NCBI RefSeq assembly: GCF_014837145.1 | Contig: NZ_JACYFS010000001.1 | Span: 248,001-312,000, forward strand | Source of the DNA: Chryseobacterium caseinilyticum | GTDB taxonomy: Bacteria > Bacteroidota > Bacteroidia > Flavobacteriales > Weeksellaceae | DNA length: 64,000 nt | Direction: 5' to 3' | In this document: piece by piece, positions 51,178 to 60,460 of the stretch | Numbering within the stretch: position 1 is the stretch's first letter | Layout: every line of letters starts with the position of its first letter | Notes under the pieces: generated by a model | What the model saw: the letters and a program-made list of their open reading frames with translations, nothing else | Databases searched by the model: none | What the model was told of the DNA's origin: nothing | Made by a program: the position numbers and the translations under genes

Positions 51178-52692
51178 CTATAACAAAAACTCGTCTTCCA
51201 GCTTATCATAAAGTCTCTGGAATTTTGTGAAATTTTTTAAATACACTGCATGATTTTCTTTACTCGGCTCATAAAATTGTTCAGTGCTGTCTGTTATATC
51301 TGCAGTTGTGTATTCTTCAACAGGCTGATTTGGCGTAATTCCTAATGCTTCCATACCTATGAGCGCAGCTCCCCATGCTGAACTTTCCACTGTATCTTTA
51401 ACGAAAACGGGCTTGTTAAAAATGTCTGCTAACATTTGAATCAGATTCTGTGACCGCGCTAAACCACCACTTACATAGATTTTTTGAATTGGGCCAGTGT
51501 TTTCCTCCAACGCAATTCCAACGCTGTAAATTGCGAACAGCATGCCCTCCATCATGGCCCGCGCAAAGTGTGCAGAGGTGTGCTGCAACTGTATTCCAAA
51601 ATACACTCCTTTTGCATTGGAATTCCAGTGCGGAGCACGCTCACCAGTTAAGTACGGCAAAAAAATTAAACCTTCTGATCCTGGAACGACTGAATCTATC
51701 ATTTCGTTTAGATGCTGGGTTAAATCCTCATCCTTTATTTTTTTGGTCGATTCGCTTAAGAAGGCACTTCGGAACCAATTGCGCAAAAGACCACCATTAT
51801 TAACAGCTCCTCCAATTACATATTCATTGGGTCTGAGGAGATAGCTGAATAACCGTTGCTTTTGCTCCGGGTTCGGCAGCGGAGAGATAACCCGTATAGC
51901 TCCGCTGGTGCCGATAGTTACAGAAGCCACTCCTGGTTTCACAGCTCCTACTCCCAAATTAGCCAGACAGCCATCGCTGCCTCCAATAACAAATGAAGTA
52001 CCTTCTGATATGCGCATCGAGGTTGCTGTTTTTCTGTCTTGCAATACCAAAACATGGTCAATCGGGACAGGTGTAGATAGCTGTTCGGCAGAGATTCCTG
52101 CCAGATTCAGTGCTAAGTCAGACCACATTAACTTATGTATATCAAATAGTCCCGTAGCCGACGCAATGGAATGATCAACCATATAGGTACCAAAGAGTCG
52201 GTAAAAAAGAAATTCCTTAATACCAATAAATTTATGGGATCGTTCAAACACTTTTTCATCATACGATTTTATCCATATTAATTTGCAAAGCAGAGACATG
52301 GGATGAATGGGCGTTCCAGTCTGTTGATATAATATTCTACCTTCTTCCTTCGCCTTCAATCCGGTAGCTATATCTTCACTTCTCCGGTCAGCCCAAATAA
52401 TGCAATTCGTGAGCGGCTTTCCTGATTTGTCAACAGCTATCAGTCCGTGCATGGCACTGCTTACCGAAATACACAAAGGCTGCAACATCTTGTCAATGCC
52501 TTGTAATTCGTCCATTAAACGCGCAATCGAATCAGTACACGCGTTATAAATAACCTCAGGATCCTGTTCGTAATGTCCTTCAGAAGGATTCAGTATAGGA
52601 TAAGAAATGTTTTGTATTGCCAAGACTTTGCCTTTCAGGTCAAATGCAACGGCTTTTGTAGACGACGTACCAATATCTAATCCTATTATCAT
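51178..52692 (-). CDS. FGGY-family sugar kinase, probably gluconokinase
   Basis: A 504-residue FGGY kinase. The phosphate-binding start GLDIGTSSTKAVAFDLKGKVL (4-24) and the sugar-site region SVSSAMHGLIAVDKSGKPL, then IIWADRRS, are typical. The C-terminal block includes KIYVSGGLARSQNLIQMLADIF and SAWGAALIG. Sequence flavour (ILNPSEGHYEQDPEVI) is that of FGGY gluconate kinases rather than xylulokinases, but the two are hard to separate by eye. Gluconokinase would feed 6-phosphogluconate to the gnd product encoded elsewhere in the window. No permease is adjacent. Confidence 0.82.
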   Translation of the reverse strand: MIIGLDIGTSSTKAVAFDLKGKVLAIQNISYPILNPSEGHYEQDPEVIYNACTDSIARLMDELQGIDKMLQPLCISVSSAMHGLIAVDKSGKPLTNCIIWADRRSEDIATGLKAKEEGRILYQQTGTPIHPMSLLCKLIWIKSYDEKVFERSHKFIGIKEFLFYRLFGTYMVDHSIASATGLFDIHKLMWSDLALNLAGISAEQLSTPVPIDHVLVLQDRKTATSMRISEGTSFVIGGSDGCLANLGVGAVKPGVASVTIGTSGAIRVISPLPNPEQKQRLFSYLLRPNEYVIGGAVNNGGLLRNWFRSAFLSESTKKIKDEDLTQHLNEMIDSVVPGSEGLIFLPYLTGERAPHWNSNAKGVYFGIQLQHTSAHFARAMMEGMLFAIYSVGIALEENTGPIQKIYVSGGLARSQNLIQMLADIFNKPVFVKDTVESSAWGAALIGMEALGITPNQPVEEYTTADITDSTEQFYEPSKENHAVYLKNFTKFQRLYDKLEDEFLL

Positions 52693-52754
52693 AATTTTTA
52701 ATCAAAAGTTTAAGTGATATATTTACGATCTAAATTACATTAGATTTTAACAAA

Positions 52755-53465
52755 ATGCAAAAATTAATAGGTATTGATGGCTGTAAGTTTGGCTGGGTAG
52801 CTGTGTCAATGAAAAGTGATACTGCGGACCTTTTCAAAAGTTTGGCAGATCTGATCAATTTTTATCCGGAAGACAGTATGTTCATGATCGATATGCCTGT
52901 TGGTCTCCCCAATGTTGATTTGAAAGAAAGAAATTGCGAAACGATAGCCCGAAAAATTTTATCTAAAAAAAGAAAACCGAGTGTGTTTTCGGTGCCGTGT
53001 CGGGAGGCAGTTTATGCTTTATCATATGAAGAAGCAAATCAGGTAAATAAAGAAAAAATTAAGAAAGGTATTTCCAAACAATCCTGGGGTATAGTTCAGA
53101 AAATCAGAGAAGTCGATCAACTTTTACAAAACAACAGAAGCTTTGTAGATAAAATCAAAGAATCACATCCTGAGGTAGCGTTTCACTTTTTAAACAGTCA
53201 GCAATCTATGGAATACAATAAAAAGACCACTGAGGGTCAGCAGGAAAGGTTACAAGTATTGAAGAGTTTTTCCGATAGGGCAGAAGTCATTTTTAATAAT
53301 TCTATGAGTAATTTTAAAAGAAAACATGTTTCTGCGGATGACATTTTAGATTCTATCTGCCTGGCAGTAACCCTTGAGGAGATCGTAAATTCCGGTAGTT
53401 CTTTTGAGTCCGGTAATTTAGACAGTCTTGGAATACCGATGAAAATACATTATTTTACAAAGTGA
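52755..53465 (+). CDS. DUF429-family protein
   Basis: A 236-residue protein starting KLIGIDGCKFGWVAVSM, the DUF429 opening, with MIDMPVGLP near 43-51, RKPSVFSVPCREAVYAL at about 73-89 and ADDILDSICLAV near 193-204. Acidic residues at Asp8, Asp45 and Asp194/195 are arranged as in an RNase H-like fold, so a nuclease role has been proposed for the family but is unproven. It diverges from the FGGY kinase gene with a 62-base shared promoter region. The following 800 bases hold only an AbiEii remnant. Confidence 0.8.
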   Translation: MQKLIGIDGCKFGWVAVSMKSDTADLFKSLADLINFYPEDSMFMIDMPVGLPNVDLKERNCETIARKILSKKRKPSVFSVPCREAVYALSYEEANQVNKEKIKKGISKQSWGIVQKIREVDQLLQNNRSFVDKIKESHPEVAFHFLNSQQSMEYNKKTTEGQQERLQVLKSFSDRAEVIFNNSMSNFKRKHVSADDILDSICLAVTLEEIVNSGSSFESGNLDSLGIPMKIHYFTK

Positions 53466-53821
53466 AATTTAATCATCTCATATTATTTTGTTTTCACAGT
53501 AAATATTATCATTTATTTTGTCTTATTGGATAACCTAAATACACAATCAAAAAACTCAGAAAAATATCACTTTTGTAAAGTATTCTCTAGAAAAGATTTG
53601 TAAGCTGTCGGGAATAATGAAGCCAAATTTTTTAGTTTCATTTAAATTTCAATTCAATGTAAAATTTAACGCTATGGATCTTATCATGACGCCCGGCGTA
53701 CTTCTAAGAAGCATTAGCCAAACCTTGAAATTTTTAGTCGAGGATCTCAGAATTGATGAAAACCAACTGAATGCATTGGATACGGAAAAAGCAGCCATTT
53801 GATTACAAGATGCCCCAAAAG
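53466..53821. other. Intergenic stretch upstream of AbiEii remnant
   Basis: About 355 AT-rich bases. An open frame of 61 codons at 53617-53802 (MKPNFLVSFKFQFNV...) has no recognisable family. It might be the remains of the gene that preceded the AbiEii remnant, but I cannot support a call. Confidence 0.35.
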
Positions 53822-54195
53822 TTCTTAGAAAAAAATTCCTTTATTATTAAAAAAGAAGAGATCAAAGAATACAATCCTAAAAATAAGGAAGAAGTATATC
53901 ATAAATTACCAGAAACTATGCAGGGAATTGCAATGGCTGGCTTGTAGCGAGCCGGTTTTAAAAAAAAAAGCGTTTTACAGAGGTAATTTGCTTCGAAATT
54001 TGACGGTCTCAACAGATTTTCAGAAGATCTCGATTTTTCTTTAATAGAAATTGACCCTATTTTTCCCTTGAATCCTACTTTTAAGATATCTTCTCCGAGT
54101 TAGTTGCTATAGTGATGTAAGCAAGCATTCAGGAAAAGAAAAAATCTATAGGATCTACAGTAGATTCAGCTTTTTTAAAGTCAGGAATGATATAA
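53822..54195 (+). pseudogene. AbiEii-type nucleotidyltransferase pseudogene
   Basis: The frame from 53822 reads FLEKNSFIIKKEEIKEYNP, then LPETMQGIAMAGL and a TAG at 53945. After a second stop the same frame gives KFDGLNRFSEDLDFSLIEID, the signature of AbiEii nucleotidyltransferase toxins, and stops at 54101. A further piece in another frame (KKSIGSTVDSAFLKSG) ends at 54195. These proteins are the toxins of type IV toxin-antitoxin and abortive-infection systems. Several stops and frameshifts show it is dead; no intact antitoxin gene is seen. Confidence 0.8.
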
Positions 54196-54274
54196 AAAAA
54201 TTTTGGAAGGAGCACTTCCACAGATGTGAATTGGCAGTATTAATTACTAATTTTGTGCTGTGAAATTTATTACA

Positions 54275-55624
54275 ATGAATACCATTCTAATCATCGACGA
54301 CGAAGCAAAAATAAGATCGCTTCTCTCCAGAATCATCAGTCTTGAAGGTTTTGAAGTTTCTGAAGCCAGCAATCTGAAGAGTGGATTAAAAAAACTTGAA
54401 ACCTTAGAAATTGATATTGTGATCTGCGATGTGAAGCTCCCCGACGGAAATGGAGTGGAGTTTTCTAAAATCATCAAAGAGAAATTTCCGGTGGTAGAAG
54501 TGATTCTTCTGACCGCTTTCGGCAATATACCGGACGGTGTGATGGCGATTAAAAACGGTGCGTTTGACTACATTACAAAAGGTGACGACAATACCCGAAT
54601 TCTACCGCTCATTTATAAAGCTTCTGAAAAGGTAGCATTGAACAAACGCGTTCTGCATCTTGAAAAGCAGCTCAACAGAAAACAGTCTTTTGACAGCATT
54701 ATCGGAAAATCATCAACTATTACAGGTGTCGTAGAATCTGCCCGAAAAGTCGCCAATACTGATGCTACCGTTCTTCTGACTGGTGAAACTGGTACCGGTA
54801 AAGAGGTATTTGCGCAGGCGATTCATCACGCAAGCAAGAGGAATAAAAATAATTTTATCGCTATCAATTGCTCGGCATTCGGGAAAGATTTGCTGGAAAA
54901 CGAATTGTTCGGTCATAAAGCCGGCGCTTTTACGGGTGCTCTTAAAGACAGCAAAGGTATTTTTGAAGAAGCCAATCAGGGAACTGTTTTTCTGGATGAA
55001 ATCGGAGAGATGCCACTGGATTTGCAGGCAAAACTGTTGCGTGTTTTGGAATCAGGAGAATTTCTAAAAGTGGGCGACAATAAACCGATTAAAACAAATG
55101 TCAGAATTGTAGCGGCAACAAACAGAGATCTTGAAAGTGAAATTGAAAAAGGAAATTTCCGTGAAGACCTTTATTACAGAATCAATATTTTTCAGATTAA
55201 ACTTCCGTCGCTGAGAGAAAGAACGGAAGATATTGAATTGCTCGTCAGATTTTTCCTGAAAAGTTTTTCACTTAAAACCGGGAAAAATATCACTTCCATA
55301 TCTCCTGATTATTTGAAAGCATTAAAAAACCATCCCTGGAAAGGCAACATCCGTGAACTTCGAAATGTGATTGAACGCAGCGTGATTCTCACAGATTCTT
55401 CGGAGCTGGATGTCGATAGTCTGCCATTGGATATTTCAATCAGCAATGACCAAAATTCATCTCAGATCAAAATAATGTCCGCTTTTTCTATGGCGAGTGC
55501 TGAGAAAATGCAGATTCAAAAAGTTCTTAATCATACCAAAGGCAATAAAGCCGAAGCTGCCAGGTTGCTCGAAATCGGCATTGCGACCTTATACAGAAAG
55601 GTGGAAGAGTACAAAATTTCATAA
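54275..55624 (+). CDS. Sigma-54-dependent response regulator (NtrC family)
   Basis: A 449-residue regulator from the ATG at 54275; a GTG five codons upstream is possible. The receiver domain (1-120) has acidic residues Asp8/9 and phosphoacceptor Asp52 in CDVKLPDG. The AAA+ domain has Walker A GETGTGKE (170-177), the sigma-54 contact loop GAFTGA (217-222) and Walker B VFLDEIGE. The Fis-type helix-turn-helix at the end reads GNKAEAARLLEIGIATLYRKV. It directly precedes the kdp region, so it may activate potassium transporter genes in response to the split KdpD sensor and kinase at 62422-64000. Confidence 0.92.
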   Translation: MNTILIIDDEAKIRSLLSRIISLEGFEVSEASNLKSGLKKLETLEIDIVICDVKLPDGNGVEFSKIIKEKFPVVEVILLTAFGNIPDGVMAIKNGAFDYITKGDDNTRILPLIYKASEKVALNKRVLHLEKQLNRKQSFDSIIGKSSTITGVVESARKVANTDATVLLTGETGTGKEVFAQAIHHASKRNKNNFIAINCSAFGKDLLENELFGHKAGAFTGALKDSKGIFEEANQGTVFLDEIGEMPLDLQAKLLRVLESGEFLKVGDNKPIKTNVRIVAATNRDLESEIEKGNFREDLYYRINIFQIKLPSLRERTEDIELLVRFFLKSFSLKTGKNITSISPDYLKALKNHPWKGNIRELRNVIERSVILTDSSELDVDSLPLDISISNDQNSSQIKIMSAFSMASAEKMQIQKVLNHTKGNKAEAARLLEIGIATLYRKVEEYKIS

Positions 55625-55647
55625 AAAATATTTTCATTCTGATAAAG

Positions 55648-55673
55648 ACCCTATCATTTTGATAGGGTTTTTT
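55648..55673 (+). terminator. Terminator after sigma-54 regulator gene
   Basis: CCCTATC and GATAGGG form a perfect 7-bp stem around ATTTT, followed by six T. It lies 24 bases after the regulator stop. Confidence 0.85.
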
Positions 55674-55754
55674 GTGTTTTGAAATGTTTTAAAATCTATT
55701 TAATTTATTGTATTTCAATTATTTGTATTCTTTTTTTATTCGGAGGAACAAATC

Positions 55755-55771
55755 TTGGCATTAGAGATTCA
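55755..55771 (+). promoter_or_regulatory. Weak sigma-54 (-24/-12) promoter candidate
   Basis: TTGGCAT matches the -24 element well. The -12 element reads ATTCA against TTGCA and is poor. It would start transcription at the downstream ATG (55784), leaving no leader, so it is tentative. Confidence 0.25.
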
Positions 55772-55783
55772 AAACAAACCAAA

Positions 55784-56143
55784 ATGAATCATACAGAAGC
55801 CATCAGGGAAATAGTAGAAGTAATTCCTGAAACGCAGGAAGAATTTGATGAATCTTACAAGACAGCCAGTCCTTACATGGTCATCAATGTTTTCACCAAA
55901 CAAATCAAAAAACTTATTAAAAACAACGAGCAAAAAATTCTGGAAAAATGTATTCGGAAAATGAATAAACTGTACAACAAAGGCGATCAGAAACTGAAAG
56001 GAGCCATCGAAAATGTTTTCGTGTATTCCATAGACAGTTTTACATTTTGTTGCGAACCTGCTTACAAAAAAATGATCTTCGATAAAATGTCAGTAAGTCT
56101 GCAAAATAATTATTTACATCAGGTTTACAAATCAGGAATTTAA
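55784..56143 (+). CDS. DUF7674-like conserved protein
   Basis: A 119-residue helical protein. I start at the ATG at 55784 (MNHTEAIREIVEVIPETQEE), which gives the usual cytoplasmic protein. The frame extends upstream to 55679 with a hydrophobic segment (YCISIICILFLFGG) that is probably not translated but would add a membrane anchor. The middle reads YMVINVFTKQIKKLIKNNE and the end YLHQVYKSGI. I recall this as a small family of unknown function (DUF7674). It precedes four small membrane proteins and kdpA in the same direction. Confidence 0.65.
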   Translation: MNHTEAIREIVEVIPETQEEFDESYKTASPYMVINVFTKQIKKLIKNNEQKILEKCIRKMNKLYNKGDQKLKGAIENVFVYSIDSFTFCCEPAYKKMIFDKMSVSLQNNYLHQVYKSGI

Positions 56144-56154
56144 GTTTAAATAAA

Positions 56155-56295
56155 ATGAAATCAAAAATCAGAAAAATTGGAGACTGGAAACTTCTGAAGT
56201 CTACCCGTGAAAAACACGATTTCGAAGTGATCACCATCAATATTGCTGTAATTCTCGGCGTTTTTGTCGCTGCTGCAATTCTGCAGGTTAATTAA
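56155..56295 (+). CDS. 46-residue single-pass membrane protein
   Basis: The frame encodes MKSKIRKIGDWKLLKSTREK, a polar basic N-terminus, then one hydrophobic segment (VITINIAVILGVFVAAAIL) and QVN-stop. It starts 11 bases after the DUF7674-like stop and precedes kdpF. It is probably an accessory peptide of the Kdp complex or its membrane control, but no function is known. Confidence 0.55.
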   Translation: MKSKIRKIGDWKLLKSTREKHDFEVITINIAVILGVFVAAAILQVN

Positions 56296-56309
56296 AATCA
56301 AAAACAAAA

Positions 56310-56393
56310 ATGATAACAATTATTCTATTAATCACTGCAATACTGTTATTCGTATTGTTTTACCGCCTCGTTGAGTATTTTGAAAACATTTAA
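56310..56393 (+). CDS. 27-residue membrane peptide, KdpF-like position
   Basis: The frame encodes MITIILLITAILLFVLFYRL and then VEYFENI-stop: a single hydrophobic helix with a short charged tail. It lies 14 bases after the preceding microprotein and 10 before the KdpF candidate. Length and position suggest a second KdpF-like or accessory peptide. Confidence 0.5.
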   Translation: MITIILLITAILLFVLFYRLVEYFENI

Positions 56394-56403
56394 ATTAAAA
56401 AAA

Positions 56404-56481
56404 ATGACTCTACTATTTTTTATATCAATAGCCATATTCATTTATATCTGCTATGTGCTCGTAAAGCCGGAAAAATTTTAA
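56404..56481 (+). CDS. kdpF: KdpF, potassium ATPase small subunit
   Basis: The frame encodes 25 residues, MTLLFFISIAIFIYICYVLV and then KPEKF-stop. A single transmembrane helix ending in a short basic and acidic tail with a final EKF is the pattern of KdpF, which stabilises the KdpABC complex. It lies 144 bases before kdpA, with one further microprotein between. Confidence 0.72.
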   Translation: MTLLFFISIAIFIYICYVLVKPEKF

Positions 56482-56498
56482 AACCAATTAATAAGCAA

Positions 56499-56618
56499 AT
56501 GAACCGTAAGATTATACATCAAATAAAAGAGTGGGGGATTCTGATTTTTTGGATCAGCTTCATCATCGCTTTTTTATATCTGTTGATTACCGTGAAAAAA
56601 TTTGCACTAATTCATTAA
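56499..56618 (+). CDS. 39-residue single-pass membrane protein before kdpA
   Basis: The frame encodes MNRKIIHQIKEWGILIFWIS, then FIIAFLYLLITVKKFALIH and stop. One hydrophobic helix is flanked by basic residues. It ends 7 bases before kdpA, so it is almost certainly co-transcribed and probably translationally coupled. No family is recognised. Confidence 0.5.
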   Translation: MNRKIIHQIKEWGILIFWISFIIAFLYLLITVKKFALIH

Positions 56619-56625
56619 ACAAACT

Positions 56626-58314
56626 ATGAACACTGAAATTTTAGGCGTTGTTGCGATGTTTGTCATAACATTGCTTTTGGCGATACCTTTTGGAAAGTAT
56701 ATTTCAAAAGTTTACACAGGAGAAAAAACATTTCTGGATCCTGTTTTCAAACCCGTAGAAAGATTTTTCTACAGAATATCAGGAATCGATTCTGATCATG
56801 AAATGAACTGGAAACAGCATCTGACCGCACTTTTAACCATCAACTTTTTATGGTTTTTCATCAGTATGCTTGTTCTGATGAATATGAGCTGGCTCCCACT
56901 CAATCCCGATTCAAATCCGGATATGTCGCCGGATCTGGCATTTAATACAACCATTTCCTTTTTAGTCAACTGTAATTTACAGCATTATTCAGGCGAAACG
57001 GGATTGAGTTATCTTGGTCAAATCTGGCTGATGTTCCTGCAATTTGTTTCTGCTGCAACGGGAATGGCTGCTTCTATCGTTATTTTTAAAGCTTTCAGAG
57101 AAAAATCTACCGAAAAGCTCGGAAATTTTTATGACTACCTTCTAAAATCCACTACAAGAATTTTATTGCCGCTCTCACTGTTGATGGGTGCAGTAATGGT
57201 ATTTCAGGGAATGCCGATGACTTTCAGTGGGAAAGATAAAATGATTACGTTGGAAGATAAAAATGTGGAAGTTTCTACTGGACCGGTCGCTGCGTTTGTT
57301 CCTATAAAACACATTGGAACGAACGGTGGAGGTTTTTTTGGAGCGAACGGAGCACATCCGCTGGAAAACCCGAGCTACATTACCAATATGGTTGAGATGT
57401 CTGCGCAGTTTATTATTCCGATGGCGATGGTTTTTGCATTCGGACATTTTATCCGCAGAAAGAAATTCGGATATATGATTTTTGGTGTGATGACTGTTGG
57501 GTTTCTATTACTTGCAGTACCAACGGTTATTATGGAAATGAACGGCAATCCTGCCATCAGCCAAATGGGAATCGACCAGTCACTGGGAGCAATGGAAGGT
57601 AAAGAAATCCGTTTCGGAGCTGCCGCTTCAGGTTTCTGGAGTATTGTAACGACTGTAATTTCTACAGGATCAATTAATTCAATGCATGACAGCGCAATGC
57701 CACTTTCCGGAATGACCCAGATGCTTGCCATGATGGTAAATGCTTTCTACGGCGGTGACGGGGCAGGGATTCTGAATATCTTCATCTACATTATTCTCGC
57801 CGTTTTCATCAGCGGATTGATGGTCGGCCGTACTCCGGAATTTATGGGTAAAAAAATTGAAGCCCGCGAAATGAAAATTGCCATGATTGTAGCCCTTTTC
57901 CATCCGTTTCTTATTCTTGTCGGAACTGCGATTGCCACTTATTTTCCTGAAGTCAGAACTTCTACACTCAATAATCCCGGATTCCACGGTTTCAGCGAAG
58001 TGCTTTATGAGTATACTTCTTCGGCTGCCAATAACGGAAGTGGTTTTGAAGGGTTGGGTGACAATAATCTTTTCTGGAATATTTCTACAGGAATTGTTCT
58101 GTTGCTCGGCCGTTTCTTACCGATTATCGGACCAGTAGCGATTGCAGGATTATTAGCTCAGAAAAAATACATTCCGGAAGGGGAAGGAACTTTAAAAACA
58201 GATACTTCCACATTCGGGCTGATGACTTTTGCAGTAATTGCGATTATTGCAGCGCTGGCTTTCTTTCCGGCACTGGCATTGGGGCCGATCGCAGAATATT
58301 TTTCAATGAAATAA
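56626..58314 (+). CDS. kdpA: Potassium-transporting ATPase, KdpA channel subunit
   Basis: A 562-residue polytopic protein that forms the K+-selective channel of KdpFABC. The four selectivity-filter regions are visible: LVNCNLQHYSGE near 112, GTNGGGFFGANGAHPLENP near 228, TGSINSMHDSAMPL near 347 and NNGSGFEGL near 465. Length is standard. kdpB follows after 34 bases. It is expected to be induced when external potassium is low. Confidence 0.95.
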   Translation: MNTEILGVVAMFVITLLLAIPFGKYISKVYTGEKTFLDPVFKPVERFFYRISGIDSDHEMNWKQHLTALLTINFLWFFISMLVLMNMSWLPLNPDSNPDMSPDLAFNTTISFLVNCNLQHYSGETGLSYLGQIWLMFLQFVSAATGMAASIVIFKAFREKSTEKLGNFYDYLLKSTTRILLPLSLLMGAVMVFQGMPMTFSGKDKMITLEDKNVEVSTGPVAAFVPIKHIGTNGGGFFGANGAHPLENPSYITNMVEMSAQFIIPMAMVFAFGHFIRRKKFGYMIFGVMTVGFLLLAVPTVIMEMNGNPAISQMGIDQSLGAMEGKEIRFGAAASGFWSIVTTVISTGSINSMHDSAMPLSGMTQMLAMMVNAFYGGDGAGILNIFIYIILAVFISGLMVGRTPEFMGKKIEAREMKIAMIVALFHPFLILVGTAIATYFPEVRTSTLNNPGFHGFSEVLYEYTSSAANNGSGFEGLGDNNLFWNISTGIVLLLGRFLPIIGPVAIAGLLAQKKYIPEGEGTLKTDTSTFGLMTFAVIAIIAALAFFPALALGPIAEYFSMK

Positions 58315-58348
58315 AAGTTAGATAAAATTTAAATAACAGAAAATTAAA

Positions 58349-60358
58349 ATGACTCAAAATAAATCTTTGTTTCAAAAAGAATTGGTTCAGGAAGCATTGA
58401 AACAGTCTTTTGTGAAACTGAATCCGAAACTGATGTTTAAAAATCCCGTCATGTTTCTCGTATGGCTCGGAACATTGGTGATGTTTTTTGTAAGCCTCTG
58501 GACTTTGACAGGAGAAAAATCTCAGGGAAGTTTTGCCTACAATTTTACGGTATTCATCATTCTTTTACTGACCGTTTTGTTTGGGAATTTTGCCGAAGCC
58601 ATCGCTGAAGCAAGAGGAAAAGCTCAGGCAGACAGTTTGCGTAAAACCAGAGAAGAAACGCCTGCAAAACTCCAGAATGGTGAAACAATTTCTTCATCTA
58701 AATTACAGAAAGGTGACATTTTTGTTTGCGAAGCCGGAGATATTATTCCTTCTGACGGAGAAATCATCGAAGGTCTTGCTACGATAGACGAAAGTGCGAT
58801 TACCGGAGAATCTGCTCCTGTCATTCGTGAAGCAGGTGGCGATAAAAGTTCTGTAACGGGAGGAACAAAAGTTTTGTCGGATAAAATCGTTGTTCAGGTG
58901 ACCACGCAACCTGGCGAAAGCTTTTTAGATAAGATGATTGCCTTGGTAGAAGGTGCCTCGAGACAGAAAACACCTAATGAAATTGCCCTGACGATTTTGC
59001 TGGCTGGTTTTACATTGGTTTTTATCATCGTTTGTGTGACTTTAAAACCGTTCGCAGATTATTCAAATGTAACGATTACCATTGCATCATTCATTTCACT
59101 TTTTGTCTGCTTAATTCCAACAACCATCGGTGGATTATTGTCAGCGATAGGAATTGCAGGAATGGACAGAGCTTTGCGTGCCAACGTCATCACAAAAAGT
59201 GGTAGAGCAGTAGAAACAGCTGGAGATATTGATGTTTTACTTTTAGATAAAACAGGCACAATTACTATCGGAAACCGTAAGGCAACAGGATTTTATCCGG
59301 CTCATCAGATTGATGAAACACAATTGATCAAAGCCGCGGTTTTAAGTTCGATGGCGGATGAAACCCCTGAAGGAAAATCAATCATTGAACTGGCGGGAAT
59401 CAATCCGTTAAGCTATGAAATCAGTAATCCTCAGTTTATCAAATTTACCGCAGAAACCAGAAGTTCAGGGATTGATTATGATGGAAACCGCATCCGCAAA
59501 GGAGCAACTGACGCTATCAGAAAAATATCGGAAGCTGCCGGAAATGCTTTTCCACAAGAAATAGATTTAAAAGTTAAAGAAATTTCTCAGAACGGAGGAA
59601 CACCATTGGTGGTTTCAGAAAATGAAAAAGTTCTGGGAGTGATTGAACTTCAGGATATTATCAAAACCGGAATCAGCGAACGTTTTGAACGTCTGAGAAA
59701 AATGGGAATCAAAACGGTAATGGTTACGGGTGATAATCCTCTGACTGCGAAATTTATCGCCGAAAAAGCAGGTGTTGACGATTTTATTGCCGAAGCAAAA
59801 CCGGAAGATAAAATGAACTACATCAAAAAAGAACAGCAGGATGGCCGTTTGGTTGCCATGATGGGTGACGGTACCAATGATGCACCGGCATTGGCTCAGG
59901 CAGACGTAGGTGTCGCCATGAACAGTGGAACGCAGGCTGCAAAAGAAGCCGGAAACATGGTCGATTTGGATAATGATCCTACCAAATTAATTGAAGTTGT
60001 AGAGATTGGTAAACAGTTGCTGATGACAAGAGGAACGCTGACTACATTCAGCATTGCCAATGATGTTGCGAAATATTTTGCCATTATTCCGGCGTTGTTT
60101 ATCACCGCAATTCCTGCGCTGCAAGGTTTAAATATTATGAATCTTCACAGTCCGGAAAGCGCGATTTTATCCGCGGTCATCTTTAACGCGATCATTATTC
60201 CGATACTGATTCCTCTGGCTTTGAAAGGCGTGGCCTATAAACCCATCGGTGCATCGGCGTTGCTGAGAAGGAATTTATTCATCTTCGGTTTAGGCGGCGT
60301 CATCATTCCTTTTATCGGAATTAAAATCATCGATATCATCGTATCCTTATTTTTCTAA
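58349..60358 (+). CDS. kdpB: Potassium-transporting ATPase, KdpB ATPase subunit
   Basis: A 669-residue P-type ATPase that drives K+ uptake. The phosphorylation site is Asp300 in DKTGTITIG, as in KdpB (the usual DKTGTIT variant). The A-domain motif is TGES (152-155). [25 protein letters not shown] and [21 protein letters not shown] are in the P domain. Length is standard. It lies between kdpA and kdpC with a hairpin in the kdpB-kdpC gap. Confidence 0.95.
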   Translation: MTQNKSLFQKELVQEALKQSFVKLNPKLMFKNPVMFLVWLGTLVMFFVSLWTLTGEKSQGSFAYNFTVFIILLLTVLFGNFAEAIAEARGKAQADSLRKTREETPAKLQNGETISSSKLQKGDIFVCEAGDIIPSDGEIIEGLATIDESAITGESAPVIREAGGDKSSVTGGTKVLSDKIVVQVTTQPGESFLDKMIALVEGASRQKTPNEIALTILLAGFTLVFIIVCVTLKPFADYSNVTITIASFISLFVCLIPTTIGGLLSAIGIAGMDRALRANVITKSGRAVETAGDIDVLLLDKTGTITIGNRKATGFYPAHQIDETQLIKAAVLSSMADETPEGKSIIELAGINPLSYEISNPQFIKFTAETRSSGIDYDGNRIRKGATDAIRKISEAAGNAFPQEIDLKVKEISQNGGTPLVVSENEKVLGVIELQDIIKTGISERFERLRKMGIKTVMVTGDNPLTAKFIAEKAGVDDFIAEAKPEDKMNYIKKEQQDGRLVAMMGDGTNDAPALAQADVGVAMNSGTQAAKEAGNMVDLDNDPTKLIEVVEIGKQLLMTRGTLTTFSIANDVAKYFAIIPALFITAIPALQGLNIMNLHSPESAILSAVIFNAIIIPILIPLALKGVAYKPIGASALLRRNLFIFGLGGVIIPFIGIKIIDIIVSLFF

Positions 60359-60374
60359 ATATCCAAAAGGCAAA

Positions 60375-60434
60375 GCAGGAAGAAAGTTTTCATCACATCA
60401 CTTTTCGTCCAATATCTATCTCAATTCTTCCTGC
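60375..60434 (+). promoter_or_regulatory. Intercistronic hairpin between kdpB and kdpC
   Basis: GCAGGAAGAA (60375-60384) pairs perfectly with TTCTTCCTGC (60425-60434), with a 40-base loop. No T-tract follows, so it is not a typical terminator. It ends 26 bases before the kdpC start and could protect RNA or tune subunit ratio. Confidence 0.45.
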
Positions 60435-60460
60435 ATTTGTCTTTACTAAATTATTATCAA

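Noticed and set aside
53617..53802. 61-codon open frame before the AbiEii remnant
   Set aside because: No recognisable motif, ordinary AT-rich composition and no clear start signal; kept only as a note on the gap.
55679..55783. Upstream extension of the DUF7674-like gene with a hydrophobic segment
   Set aside because: The conserved protein starts at 55784, and the extension begins a few bases after a terminator; not supported as translated.
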